A stretch of 64,000 nucleotides of DNA from Paraclostridium ghonii (GCF_030815085.1 NZ_JAUSWG010000003.1), one strand, 5' to 3'. Shown: positions 1 to 9,017, counted from the stretch's first letter. Numbers and translations are program-made. Notes: generated from the letters alone by a model not told the origin.

Positions 1-2
1 CC

Positions 3-527
3 CAACACTTAAAATATTTCGTAGAAAATCTGTTTGACTGGGTGAAATTAAACTCGGGGGAACAAACTTTTCATTTAGAGATTTTAGATTTAAACGAGTT
101 ATCTCGTAATATTATAGCTGATTGGATTCCTATTTTAGAGAAAAATAATTTTGAATATGATTTTGATATTCCTACAACAGAATATCCAATACGCATAGAT
201 ACAAACGCATATACCCGTATTCTCAATAATCTACTACAAAATATTATTACCCACAGTGAAGGTAATAATATGGCACTGCGTATTTTTGAAAATAAACATC
301 AAGTCAAAATTGCAATCTCAGACAATGGAAAAGGGATATCTCCTGATAATCTTTTACACATTTTTGAAAGACTTTATAAATGTGACAATTCACGAGGTTC
401 AAAAGGAAGTGGCTTAGGGTTATCTATTGTCAAGGAACTTGTCAGCGTTCACAAGGGAACTATAACTACAGATAGCAATCTTGGTTTTGGAACAACATTT
501 ACGATTTTATTTCCAAAAGCCCTGTGA
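3..527 (+). CDS. Sensor histidine kinase, C-terminal part (cut by window start)
   Basis: This is the end of a two-component sensor kinase. The frame is open to the left edge, so the GTG at 42 is not the true start. The visible 174 residues hold the end of the dimerisation helix and the ATP-binding domain: an N box (NNLLQNII), a G1 box (DNGKGIS), an F box (FERLYK) and a G2 box (GSGLGLS). The next genes form a lantibiotic-immunity-type ABC transporter, which suggests that this kinase senses a cell-envelope antibiotic and that its response regulator lies upstream outside the window. That role is inferred from context. Arginine codons CGT/CGC/CGA occur here and in the next genes, unlike the AGA-rich genes further on, hinting at a different origin. 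Confidence 0.9.
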   Translation, partial: QHLKYFVENLFDWVKLNSGEQTFHLEILDLNELSRNIIADWIPILEKNNFEYDFDIPTTEYPIRIDTNAYTRILNNLLQNIITHSEGNNMALRIFENKHQVKIAISDNGKGISPDNLLHIFERLYKCDNSRGSKGSGLGLSIVKELVSVHKGTITTDSNLGFGTTFTILFPKAL

Positions 528-546
528 CATCACAGGGCTTTCTTTA
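516..546 (+). terminator. Rho-independent terminator after the kinase gene
   Basis: A near-perfect inverted repeat (AAAGCCCTGTGA at 516-527 and its complement at 530-541) is followed by a short T-rich run. It overlaps the kinase stop codon and precedes the ABC operon. Confidence 0.8.
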
Positions 547-653
547 TGTAAAACAAGATTCCAACAAGGTTTTCGCAAGGTTTTGGCAAGGTTAATATAT
601 TATAATTTAATTGTATTTTAAAAGCAAAGGGATTAAAAGTGAGGAGATTTTAT

Positions 654-1577
654 ATGAATGATTTTATAATTGAAACAAAACAACTGACTAAAAAATATGG
701 AGATCAAATAACAGTTAATTCAGCCAACCTCCATGTAAAAAAAGGTCGTATTTATGGATTATTAGGACGCAACGGAGCAGGAAAAACCACTATTATGAAA
801 ATGATTTTAGGGTTGACTCCAATCACTTCCGGTGAAGTGGATGTATTCGGACAAAATATCAAAGGTCGAGAAAAACGAGTATATCCCCGTATCGGTGCTA
901 TGATTGAAACACCAGGTTTTTATCCAAACTTAACAGGAACGGAAAACTTAGAGATTTTTGCGAAACTGCGTGGCACATCTGCTCCCAATGCAGTTAAAAA
1001 TGCATTGAAAGTAGTAGGTTTACCTTATAAAGACAAAAAGTTGTTCGGTAAGTATTCAATGGGAATGAAGCAACGTCTTGGTATTGCTAACGCTATTATG
1101 CACGACCCCGAACTACTGATTTTGGACGAACCTATAAATGGTCTTGACCCTATTGGGATTGCAGAAGTAAGAGATTTTATTAAAAATTTGAGTGTTGAGC
1201 ATGGAAAAACAATCCTTATTTCCAGTCACATTCTTTCGGAAATCTCATTGTTGGCTGATGATATTGGAGTTATTGACCACGGTGTTCTTTTAGAAGAAAG
1301 TAGCATGGAGGAACTTGAAAAGAAAAACCGCAGCTATATCATGCTTAAAGTTTCAGATATTCCAAAAGCTACACTGCTTTTAGAACAAGAATTCAACCTG
1401 AAAGATTATTCTGTTCAAGATGATAAAACCCTACGACTTTATGACACTACTTTGGATATAGGTAAAATAAATAAAGCCCTTGTAATGGAGAACATAACTG
1501 TTATTAGTTCGGTACTGTGTCATGATACATTAGAAGACTACTTCAAGAAAATTACAGGAGGTGAAGGTATTGCTTAA
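654..1577 (+). CDS. ABC transporter ATPase, lantibiotic-immunity/BcrA type
   Basis: This is the ATP-binding subunit of an exporter expected to remove antimicrobial peptides such as lantibiotics or bacitracin from the membrane. The 307 residues contain a Walker A motif (GRNGAGKTT, about residues 38-46), a signature (YSMGMKQRLGIA) and a Walker B motif (LLILDEP). The ATG at 654 was chosen because GAGGAG at 641-646 is well placed for it; a longer GTG reading from 639 would use the ribosome site itself as codons. It overlaps the next permease gene by a few bases and is probably translationally coupled to it. LanF/BcrA family membership is a strong inference from sequence; the substrate is unknown. 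Confidence 0.92.
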   Translation: MNDFIIETKQLTKKYGDQITVNSANLHVKKGRIYGLLGRNGAGKTTIMKMILGLTPITSGEVDVFGQNIKGREKRVYPRIGAMIETPGFYPNLTGTENLEIFAKLRGTSAPNAVKNALKVVGLPYKDKKLFGKYSMGMKQRLGIANAIMHDPELLILDEPINGLDPIGIAEVRDFIKNLSVEHGKTILISSHILSEISLLADDIGVIDHGVLLEESSMEELEKKNRSYIMLKVSDIPKATLLLEQEFNLKDYSVQDDKTLRLYDTTLDIGKINKALVMENITVISSVLCHDTLEDYFKKITGGEGIA

Positions 1578-2292
1578 CCTTATTCAAACGGAATTTCTTA
1601 AACTGCGTCGCAATAAACTTATTTGGCTTATGTTGTTAGCTGCTCTAATTATGCCATTTTTCGCACTATTTTTTGTTCATAAAGGTGTTGATCCTAGAGA
1701 GTATTATAGATGGTCAGCATTCAATTTTACTGTTTTAATTATATTACCTTTTATTTTAGGAATACTTAGTACCATGCTTATGCACCAAGAAAATCAGTAT
1801 GATACGTTAAAACAACTTTGGATTGTTCCTATCAGCAAAATAAGATACTTTTTCAGTAAATTTTTTATAGTTTTAGTTTACTCCATTTGTTTCATGCTGA
1901 TTGAATTTGTAGCTTCCGTTATGGTTAGTGTGCTTTTGGGATATGTTGCATTTGAATGGTGGAGCGTATTATATTTACTACAAAAATGTCTAGAGTATGG
2001 TTTTTTTACTGCTTTTGCAATGTTACCGATTTTAGCAATAGCCTCATCGCAAAAGGGATATATTCTCCCTATTTGTATTACATTGGTTTATGCCTTTTTT
2101 GCATTATTTATATGGTCTGTAAATATGTATCTAAACCCCTTAACAAGTGTGCAAGTTATAATTGCGCGAAATAACGATCTTTCGCGTTGGACACAAGAAT
2201 GTAACGTTCCTTTAGCGTTTCTTTGTATTTTCGTTTGGGATATTATTTCAGTATTCTTTGCAAATATCGTATTGAAAAGAAGTGAGGTGTAA
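1570..2292 (+). CDS. ABC transporter permease, LanE/MutE-like
   Basis: A membrane subunit of about 240 residues with six likely membrane helices. It begins with the Leu-rich start typical of lantibiotic-immunity permeases (LNLIQTEFLKLRRNK). The TTG at 1570 is preferred because AGGAGG at 1556-1561 sits about 8 bases before it; a GTG at 1561 lies inside the ribosome site. It overlaps the end of the ATPase gene and is followed after 3 bases by a second permease gene, so the three genes form one operon. Function is inferred from family resemblance and gene order. Confidence 0.85.
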   Translation: MLNLIQTEFLKLRRNKLIWLMLLAALIMPFFALFFVHKGVDPREYYRWSAFNFTVLIILPFILGILSTMLMHQENQYDTLKQLWIVPISKIRYFFSKFFIVLVYSICFMLIEFVASVMVSVLLGYVAFEWWSVLYLLQKCLEYGFFTAFAMLPILAIASSQKGYILPICITLVYAFFALFIWSVNMYLNPLTSVQVIIARNNDLSRWTQECNVPLAFLCIFVWDIISVFFANIVLKRSEV

Positions 2293-2295
2293 AGA

Positions 2296-3030
2296 ATGGG
2301 AAATTTACTTTGGGCTGAAATTCAAAAGATTCGCCGTTTAAACATTGTTTGGATTGCAGTTTTTGCTACAGTTATGCTAGCTGGTATTGTTTTTATATTT
2401 GGATGGTTTACATATAATGGTTCACGGGATATAGACAGTGCAGGATGGTATATGGATAATGCTCAACCTTTGGCAACACTTTTTGTCCTTCCAGCAGTCA
2501 TCTCTCTTTTGGGAAGTTATATGATTTGTCGTGAAGAAGATGATGATACTATAAAATCTTTGCTACTTATACCCGTAAATGAAACAAAGTTAATTGCTAC
2601 AAAGATGATTATTACTTTTTTATTCAGCATTTTCATTTATTTGCTGCTATTTACAATAACATTTTTAAGTGAAGCAATATTACACTTTTCAGATTTATCG
2701 GTAGGAATGGTTTTAGATCATTTGAAAATATATTTTCTTCAAGGTGTTGGAGTATTCCTTGCTATTTCTCCTATCATTGCCTTGGTATCATATATGAAAA
2801 AAGGCTATTGGAGTGCATTAGTATTAACTGAAATTTACTCTTTTGCTGCAATAATCGCGTGGAGGTCAAGTATCTTAAAAACATTTTATCCTATTGCTGC
2901 AGTATTTGGGGTTTCTGGTTGCAGTGATGCTACTGCCCAAAGTCGAATAGGAAGTATTATAATCTTAATACTATGCGGTTGCCTTTCTGTTTTTATACTA
3001 AAAGGGTTCAAATATAGTGAAAAAAATTAG
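2296..3030 (+). CDS. ABC transporter permease, LanG/MutG-like
   Basis: The second membrane subunit of the ABC exporter: 244 residues, about six hydrophobic segments, with an N-terminal pattern similar to the preceding permease (MGNLLWAEIQKIRRLN). GAGG at 2283 serves as ribosome site. Two different permeases after one ATPase is the LanFEG arrangement that protects cells from lantibiotics. No lantibiotic biosynthesis gene is visible next to it, so it may be a stand-alone resistance unit run by the kinase at the window start. Confidence 0.85.
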   Translation: MGNLLWAEIQKIRRLNIVWIAVFATVMLAGIVFIFGWFTYNGSRDIDSAGWYMDNAQPLATLFVLPAVISLLGSYMICREEDDDTIKSLLLIPVNETKLIATKMIITFLFSIFIYLLLFTITFLSEAILHFSDLSVGMVLDHLKIYFLQGVGVFLAISPIIALVSYMKKGYWSALVLTEIYSFAAIIAWRSSILKTFYPIAAVFGVSGCSDATAQSRIGSIIILILCGCLSVFILKGFKYSEKN

Positions 3031-3047
3031 ACAAGGAAAAAAGGATT

Positions 3048-3086
3048 AAAATAGTTCAACAAAATTTATTTTGTTGAACTATTTTA
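3048..3086 (+). terminator. Terminator of the LanFEG-like operon
   Basis: Perfect 16-bp arms (3049-3064 and 3069-3084) with a 4-base loop, followed by a T-rich stretch, 18 bases after the last permease gene. Confidence 0.85.
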
Positions 3087-3458
3087 TTTGTGTATATAGT
3101 AAGTAAATATTTTTAAACATTATATTATTTCAAATTTAATCAAAATAATACCTCCTAAAAAATATATCTTATATACTAATATATCATGAGTTTTACATAA
3201 TTTTTTATTGTTTAATTAAATGTAAAGAAAATGTAAATTCATATCCAAAAAATTCAAAAAAGATGTATAATATAATTCTGTTAAATAAGATAGTTATAAT
3301 TCTAAAAGTCAAATTTATAACTATTTTACTAATATGAACAATAAACTTACATACTAACTTTTTAAAAATGAAGTGAAATGATTTTCAAAATAAATCTATA
3401 AAATTGAAATCACAATATTAATTGCTTCATAAAAAGTTTTAAAAAAGGAGAAATATTT
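3087..3458. other. AT-rich intergenic region before murJ
   Basis: No gene is seen. A TATAAT-like hexamer at 3266-3271 could belong to a promoter for the flippase gene, but no convincing -35 box is placed before it. Confidence 0.4.
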
Positions 3459-5075
3459 ATGTCAAAGGTAGCAAAAACAACATTAGGACTGATGATAGCT
3501 ACGTTAATAGCAAAAGTATTAGGATTGGGAAGAGAATTAACCTTGGGGGGAGTATATGGAACACAGTATATAACTGATGTATTTAAAATATCTATGACTA
3601 TACCAGTAATTATATTTGCAGCAATAGGAACATCTTTAGATACAGCTTTTATTCCTTTATATCAAGAGGTAGTGAAAAATGATGGTGAAAAAGCAGGAAA
3701 TAAATTTACAAACAATGTATTAAATACAGTTATTTTAATATGTATAGCATTTTCTATATTAGGATTGATATTTACACCTCAAATTGTACATTTATTTGCA
3801 ATGGGATTTAAAGGTGATACATTTAATCAAGCAGTATACTTTACTAGAGTTATGATATTAGGGTTAGCTTTTTTAGGTATAAGTTATATTATGACTGCCT
3901 ACCTTCAAGTAAAAGGAAACTTTGTAGTCCCTGGACTTATGAGTGTTCCAAATAATATTGTAGTTATAACATCTATAGTTTTAAGTTCAATGATAAGTAT
4001 ACATTTACTTCCATGGGGAGCTTTAATAGGATTAATATTACAGTTTTTATTCCAATTACCATTTGCTAAAAAGGAAGGATTTAAATACAGTTTATTTGTT
4101 GATTTTAATGATAAATACTTAAGAAAAATGCTTTGGCTTATACTACCTGTTTTAATAGGAGTTGGGGTTAACCAAGTCAGTAATGTTGTAGACAAAACAA
4201 TAGCTTCTAACCTTGCTGTAGGAAGTATAGCAGCATTAGATTATGCAGCTAAATTGAATCAATTTGTAATGGGTATGTTTATAGTATCAATTTCTTCTGT
4301 TGTTTATCCAATATTAGCTAACTTAACAACACAAAATAATAAAGAGGAATTTTATAAAGCTATAAAAATATCAGTAAACACAGTTATACTTTTACTTATA
4401 CCAATATCATTAGGCGCTATGATACTTGCAACTCCAATAGTTAAGGTACTTTTCCAACGTGGAGCATTTGATGCAAGATCTACACAAATGACAGCGACAG
4501 CAGTAATATTTTATTCAATAGGTACGATAGGATTTGGACTTAGAGATATACTTGGAAAGGTGTTTTACTCGTTACAAGATACAAAAACACCTATGGTAAA
4601 TGGGATAATTGCAATTATATTAAATATAATATTAAACTTATTCTTTGTAATGTTTACAGATATGCAGCTTGCAGGGTTAGCTTTTGCAACTAGTATTTCT
4701 GCAATTGTTACAATAATATTATTATTTATAAGTTTAAGAAAAAAAATTGGACCATTTGGCGGAAAATCAATTATTATAGTTTTAATAAAATCAATTTTAT
4801 CATCATTGGTGATGGCTGTTGTAACACTATTTGCATATAATTTCTTAAGTGGAATATTACCTTCTTTATTAGATGGAGTATTACCAGATTTATTACATAA
4901 AATATTACCTGCTTTTTTAGAGAAAAAATTAACTGCTGATAAGATATATGATATTATCTCATTAGCTGGAGCTGTAGGATGTGGAGCATTAACTTATGGT
5001 ATAGTTATAATTCTTTTAAAAGTAGATGAAGTAAATTTAATTTTAGATAGTATAAAAAATAAAATAAAAAAATAA
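3459..5075 (+). CDS. murJ: MurJ-type lipid II flippase (MviN family)
   Basis: A 538-residue integral membrane protein with about 14 hydrophobic helices. The N-terminal region (TLIAKVLGLGRELTLGGVYG) matches the start of the MurJ/MviN branch of the MOP exporter superfamily, which moves lipid II across the cytoplasmic membrane for cell-wall synthesis. AAGGAG at 3447-3452 supports the ATG at 3459. A lysine-rich tail follows the last helix. It stands alone between terminators. A plasmid copy of an essential cell-envelope gene may give tolerance to wall-directed inhibitors, but that is inference. A related polysaccharide exporter is less likely given the N-terminal motif. Confidence 0.9.
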   Translation: MSKVAKTTLGLMIATLIAKVLGLGRELTLGGVYGTQYITDVFKISMTIPVIIFAAIGTSLDTAFIPLYQEVVKNDGEKAGNKFTNNVLNTVILICIAFSILGLIFTPQIVHLFAMGFKGDTFNQAVYFTRVMILGLAFLGISYIMTAYLQVKGNFVVPGLMSVPNNIVVITSIVLSSMISIHLLPWGALIGLILQFLFQLPFAKKEGFKYSLFVDFNDKYLRKMLWLILPVLIGVGVNQVSNVVDKTIASNLAVGSIAALDYAAKLNQFVMGMFIVSISSVVYPILANLTTQNNKEEFYKAIKISVNTVILLLIPISLGAMILATPIVKVLFQRGAFDARSTQMTATAVIFYSIGTIGFGLRDILGKVFYSLQDTKTPMVNGIIAIILNIILNLFFVMFTDMQLAGLAFATSISAIVTIILLFISLRKKIGPFGGKSIIIVLIKSILSSLVMAVVTLFAYNFLSGILPSLLDGVLPDLLHKILPAFLEKKLTADKIYDIISLAGAVGCGALTYGIVIILLKVDEVNLILDSIKNKIKK

Positions 5076-5136
5076 ATAAGTATTAAACTGCTCCTTGTAA
5101 AGTAAACAGTTCAAACAATAAAAATTTTAAATTATA

Positions 5137-5191
5137 CCCTCTTAATAGGCATATATTAATTAAATCAATATGTCTACTAAGAGGTTTTTTT
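5137..5191 (+). terminator. Terminator after murJ
   Basis: Arms at about 5138-5154 and 5168-5184 (CCTCTTAATAGGCATAT and an imperfect complement), followed by a run of seven T residues. Confidence 0.8.
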
Positions 5192-5223
5192 ATACCAACT
5201 GTAATATATCTTTACATTCGGCA

Positions 5224-5265
5224 TAAAAAACGGATACCGAAAACGTTTTCAAAATCCGTTTTTTA
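5224..5265 (-). terminator. Terminator downstream of the RidA gene
   Basis: Arms AAAAAACGGAT (5225-5235) and ATCCGTTTTTT (5254-5264) enclose a second small palindrome. It is AT-flanked on both sides and could act in both directions. The short stretch between it and the RidA gene reads in the RidA frame after two stop codons and looks like a coding relic. Confidence 0.75.
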
Positions 5266-5349
5266 ATGCTTATCATATACGATTTTAAATTCACCATCGA
5301 CATTAACCGGTAACTTTGATAGTTCCTGTATTTTAAAAATAAATGCCTA

Positions 5350-6618
5350 TTATACTTGTGGAGGTGTTCCTTCAACATTTGATACAACTGCATCTATTTG
5401 AATTAAAGCATCTTTAGGTAAAGCTGATACTCCAACTATTCTTCTTGCAGGAACTCCGCTTGGGAAGAATGTTTTATAAACTTCATCTAAAGCATCAATA
5501 TCTTCGATATTTTTAAGGAAGATATTTACTTTAACCACATCGTCCATAACATGATCAACACTTTCTACAATTGCCTTGATATTTTTTAAACATTGTTCAG
5601 CCTGCTCTTTAACACCACCATCTACCATTTCACCAGTTTTTGGGTCTAAAGGTAATTGAGCTGAAAGATGATTATAATGAGAAAAAGCTACAGTTTGTGT
5701 ATGTAGAGAACTTTTTGGAGCATTTTCTGTATTGTTTGCTTCTATAATCAATCCATGTCTGTCTTCAACAGCTTGTGGAGGTGTCCCATCTCCGTGTGAT
5801 ACCACAGCTTCAATTTGTACCAAAGCATCCATAGGTAAATCTTCAACTGCAACTGTTGTACGTGCAGGTACATAGGCTACGGCTCTAGCTATAGCCGAGT
5901 CTGGGAAAAATGTTGTATAAACTTCGTTTACGGCTTCAATATCCGAAAGATTTTTAAGGAATATATTAATTTTAACAATATCGTCAAAAGGAACGTCGAT
6001 ACTTTCTAAAATTGCCTTGATATTCTTTAAGCACTGTATAGCTTGCTCTTTTACACCACCAGCTACAACTCTACCCGATTTTGGATCGATAGGTAATTGA
6101 GCTGAAAGATTGTTGTAATGAGAAAAAGCTACAGTTTGAGTAGATAGAGTACTTGTTGGTGCATTTGCTGTGTTATTTGTAAGCTTTATAAGGTTTGCTG
6201 TTTGTGGTGCGTTTGGAATCGTACCTTCAGCATTTGAAACAAGTGCTTCAACTTGAACTAAAGCATCCATAGGTAAAGCTTTAACTGCAACTATCGTACG
6301 TGTAGGGACATAGTTTGAGAAGAATGTTTTATAAACTTCGTCTACAGCATCAATGTCTTTAATATCCTTAACGAATACAGTTATTCTAACCACATCGCTC
6401 ATAACATGGTCGATGCTTTCTACAATTGCCTTTATATTTTTAAAACACTGTTCAGCTTGCTCTTTTATACCACCAGCTACTACTTCACCAGTTTTTGGAT
6501 CAATAGGTAATTGAGCTGAAAAATTATTATAATGAGAAAAAGCTACAGTTTGTGAATATAAAGAACTTTTTGGAGCATTTTCTGTATTTCTTGCTAATAC
6601 TACGTTATCGCTGTTCAT
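5350..6618 (-). CDS. Triple-domain RidA (YjgF/YER057c/UK114) protein
   Basis: A 422-residue protein made of three tandem RidA domains, at about residues 1-132, 142-283 and 294-422. Ordinary RidA proteins are about 130 residues long and form trimers that deaminate reactive enamines/imines such as 2-aminoacrylate. Each domain here keeps a QTVAFSHYN-like block, a DPKTG/DPKSG loop and the key arginine (VPTR, VPAR, VPAR) followed by a LPxDALxQ(I/V) strand. The repeats differ from one another by many substitutions, and the middle one has an insertion of about 7 residues before its arginine, so the duplications are not recent. It probably folds as a single-chain pseudo-trimer. Function beyond the family role is unknown. 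The start ATG at 6618 has a GGGG-type ribosome site 7-10 bases upstream. Confidence 0.9.
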   Translation of the reverse strand: MNSDNVVLARNTENAPKSSLYSQTVAFSHYNNFSAQLPIDPKTGEVVAGGIKEQAEQCFKNIKAIVESIDHVMSDVVRITVFVKDIKDIDAVDEVYKTFFSNYVPTRTIVAVKALPMDALVQVEALVSNAEGTIPNAPQTANLIKLTNNTANAPTSTLSTQTVAFSHYNNLSAQLPIDPKSGRVVAGGVKEQAIQCLKNIKAILESIDVPFDDIVKINIFLKNLSDIEAVNEVYTTFFPDSAIARAVAYVPARTTVAVEDLPMDALVQIEAVVSHGDGTPPQAVEDRHGLIIEANNTENAPKSSLHTQTVAFSHYNHLSAQLPLDPKTGEMVDGGVKEQAEQCLKNIKAIVESVDHVMDDVVKVNIFLKNIEDIDALDEVYKTFFPSGVPARRIVGVSALPKDALIQIDAVVSNVEGTPPQV

Positions 6619-7088
6619 GATAGTATTCCCCTTTATGCAATATATTTATTGATAGAATTCTTAAAATTCATCTAATATACATATAAACATTTGATTATAT
6701 ATAATGTCAATAGATATTATTAATATTATTAAGTACGTGAGAGAGTTAAACCCCCACAGATAACGTTACCACTACCAACCAACCCATTGATATAACCATT
6801 GTTTATCTTGTTTTTTAATAAGCTTATAGTTAACTTTTTTATTTAAAATTTTTATAATATATTTTCTAAAATAATATAGATATAATTTAGTAACTTCAAT
6901 AATTTTAATAATTATTTCAATACATTTACTATTAATTCTAACTAATTATTAAAGTTATTGATATTTTAAATTACAAAATAAATTATGCCATACATAAATA
7001 TTTTATATTTATTTCATTTAAAATTTTATATTTAATTTGTAATATTAGTTTTAATGATAAAAGTATATACCATTTAAGGTACTAGTTG

Positions 7089-7206
7089 TGAAGATAGCGT
7101 CCATAAATAGCTTGGATTTGTAGATACCTCTGTAGTTATCGTTTAGATATTTGCAATTAACTAGCCACCAAGAATCCCTCGAATTTATTCGTAGTGGGTA
7201 TCAATA
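7089..7206 (+). mobile_element. Possible IS200/IS605-family end or omega-RNA-like remnant
   Basis: A moderately GC-rich block ends in a hairpin (CTCGAATTTATTCGTAG at about 7179-7195) between CCACCAAGAATC and TGGGTATCAA. The look of a small subterminal hairpin with TTTAT in its centre recalls the ends of TnpB-carrying IS200/IS605 elements, whose last part is also the guide RNA scaffold. No transposase or TnpB frame is next to it. The assignment is by eye and weak. Confidence 0.3.
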
Positions 7207-7357
7207 TACAAATTAATATACTGGGAGTGTCAATATGTGGAGCTAAGTTATTCAGTTAAATTAAAAGTAAAAAACTATGTATATCTATTTAAAAGTTTTG
7301 GTTTTAACATATATACCTCTTACATCAAATTTCTATATATTGATATAGGTTAAATAA

Positions 7358-7470
7358 AAATAGCTGTATTCTAGTACATATACCAGGATACAGCTATTAA
7401 GTGAATTATCATCCACTTGACGGTAGGCTTACACCCTCCACCCCCTTTGGTGAGGAAGAGAAATTTAGCC
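7358..7470. other. Hairpin followed by a GC-rich conserved-looking block
   Basis: ATAGCTGTATTC (from about 7360) pairs with GATACAGCTAT near 7388-7398. It is followed by a C-rich stretch (CACCCTCCACCCCCTTTGGTG, seen at about 7431-7451) that stands out in this AT-rich DNA. It could be a terminator plus a structured RNA or the end of a lost mobile element. No gene reads through it. Confidence 0.3.
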
Positions 7471-7529
7471 TTATTATAGGTTAAATATAAAAATCATATT
7501 TTATGTTTACCTATTTTTATTATATGTAT

Positions 7530-8330
7530 TTATCTTGACTTTGACTTTGAATATTTAATTGATTCCATAGAGTAAGAAATTGTTTGAACTAACCATATAA
7601 TAGTTACAATAACCATAGGCATGATACCAAAATTCCATAAATCATAACCTATTATACAAAATAACCAAAGAATAATACATGTTCTAGATACACAAGTACA
7701 TGCTTTATAAGCGCTTTTAAACATGCCTAACTTTTCAGATTCATCGCAACTATCTAACCATTTTTTAGTAAATTTCATATCATATATACTTCCATTTAAT
7801 AATGGATTAATTTCTTTTCGGAAATTTATTATTTTCTTTTGAATTAGTATATTAGATATAACACATAGCATAATTCCTATTAAAAAACAAATATCTTTTA
7901 TAAAACTAAGATTGCCAGTTCTATTATCTAAAGGCATTAACACCTTTCCTATTCCATAAAAGAAAATGCCAATAATACAATTTACGCTAACGATTAAATT
8001 TAAATAAGATAAATTTTCTTCAATTTTATCTATACTATTGTCATCTTCATTTGATTGTTTCCATAACTCATATTCTTTTCGTGAATCAGTGTATATTATT
8101 GCACTTATTAGTATTACTAATATAGAAAGAGTAATATTTGCAAATGGTGTAATCTCTTGAAGTATGTTTATTAGAGAAATAGATAAATTCTCACCAATAA
8201 TTTGTTTTAAATTTTCAGACATAAACCCTAAAAAGCCTCCAGCAACCCCACATATTACTAGTATAATTACATAACTTTTAAAAGCTTTTTTATCTTCTTT
8301 TTCAATCTCATTTATACACTTATTACTCAT
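7530..8330 (-). CDS. Membrane protein, DUF3169-like, partner of XRE repressor
   Basis: A 266-residue protein with six hydrophobic segments and an N-terminal charged stretch (EIEKEDKKAFKSYV). The ATG at 8330 is preferred: it overlaps the stop of the upstream XRE gene (ATGAGTAA) and lies behind GGAGG. XRE regulators coupled to DUF3169 membrane proteins are a common pair in Clostridia and Bacilli; the role of the membrane partner is not known. Family assignment is from the overall look and the gene pairing. It marks the left outside edge of the tail cassette. Confidence 0.7.
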   Translation of the reverse strand: MSNKCINEIEKEDKKAFKSYVIILVICGVAGGFLGFMSENLKQIIGENLSISLINILQEITPFANITLSILVILISAIIYTDSRKEYELWKQSNEDDNSIDKIEENLSYLNLIVSVNCIIGIFFYGIGKVLMPLDNRTGNLSFIKDICFLIGIMLCVISNILIQKKIINFRKEINPLLNGSIYDMKFTKKWLDSCDESEKLGMFKSAYKACTCVSRTCIILWLFCIIGYDLWNFGIMPMVIVTIIWLVQTISYSMESIKYSKSKSR

Positions 8331-8538
8331 TAACCCCATCCTCCTCATAACTAAAAACATCCTCTACACTTACATTAAAAATCTTTGCTATTTTTAATGC
8401 TAAAGTAACTGAAGGAGAATAATCCCCTCGTTCAATTTGGCTTATTGTTTGTCTAGATACGCCAACTAACATCCCCATTTCAGTCTGATTTACATTAATT
8501 TTAGCTCTATATTCTTTCAAGCGATTATTTAATGGCAC
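8323..8538 (-). CDS. XRE-family transcriptional regulator
   Basis: A 71-residue Cro/CI-type DNA-binding protein. The helix-turn-helix is clear (QTEMGMLVGVSRQTISQIERG), followed by the usual SPSVTLALKIAKIFNVSVEDVF ending. The GTG at 8538 was chosen because AGGAGGGG lies 6 bases before it; a longer reading from 8589 runs through its promoter. Two identical near-palindromes sit over the promoter, so it probably represses its own operon. The downstream gene is translationally coupled. Confidence 0.9.
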   Translation of the reverse strand: MPLNNRLKEYRAKINVNQTEMGMLVGVSRQTISQIERGDYSPSVTLALKIAKIFNVSVEDVFSYEEDGVNE

Positions 8539-8561
8539 GTAACCCCTCCTGACTATTTTTA

Positions 8562-8625
8562 TTGTCATATTGACAACTATATTTGTCATTATTAAATATA
8601 ACTTATGACAACTATATTTGTCAAG
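8562..8625 (-). promoter_or_regulatory. Autoregulated promoter with paired operators of the XRE operon
   Basis: The 18-base near-palindrome TGACAACTATATTTGTCA occurs twice, at 8571-8588 and 8606-8623, 35 bases apart. On the minus strand a TTGACA (-35, about 8619-8624) is followed after 17 bases by TTATAT (-10), so the upstream operator covers the -35 box. This fits repression by the XRE protein. Confidence 0.75.
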
Positions 8626-8666
8626 TTGAGAAATTTAAAAATGAGAAAAAGTAATTCGTTATAGCA

Positions 8667-8700
8667 TACCCTCATTTTTTGGCTCTTTATAAATATGTGG
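8667..8700 (+). repeat. Left copy of a 34-bp direct repeat bounding the tail cassette
   Basis: TACCCTCATTTTTTGG, one variable base, then TCTTTATAAATATGTGG. The same 34 bases with one mismatch recur at 23183-23216 in the same orientation. Similarity stops at the ends. Length and position suit attachment-site cores, but no recombinase is encoded between the copies. Confidence 0.75.
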
Positions 8701-9017
8701 AGGGCCTTTACTTATCAAAATCCATAGATAAAAGTATATTCAAAAATATAATAACCTTTTTAAAAATTTTTTTTAAAAGTTGGTTTACATTTCGACTTTT
8801 TTTATCTTTATTACAAATAAGTAAAAAAGCTTACTCTTTAGTGTATTAAACAAAACAAATAATAAAGAAAGGTGTTTTTAATGAAGAAAAATACTGTAAT
8901 AACAACATCTAAAATGGGATGACCTACGGAATACGACTAATTATGATATATTCCAAATGAAAAGGATAAAATGCTTACGATATCGATAGAAAGGAATAAT
9001 TTTAAATTAATATAAAT
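8701..9017. other. Leader region before the sigma-like gene
   Basis: No intact gene. AAAGAAAGGTG precedes a 13-codon reading frame at 8881-8922 (MKKNTVITTSKMG, then TGA, then PTEYD and a stop), which may be a peptide or the stub of a lost gene. Confidence 0.4.

Larger units (their letters stand above)
6619..7529. other. Long gene-poor region with possible IS200/IS605-type remnants
   Basis: No intact gene is seen in 0.9 kb. Most of it is plain AT-rich sequence, but two blocks (about 7089-7206 and 7358-7470) have higher GC and hairpins and are listed separately. Confidence 0.5.

Noticed and set aside
1956..2174. 72-codon plus-strand frame inside the first permease
   Set aside because: Overlaps a well-supported permease in another frame and has no ribosome site.
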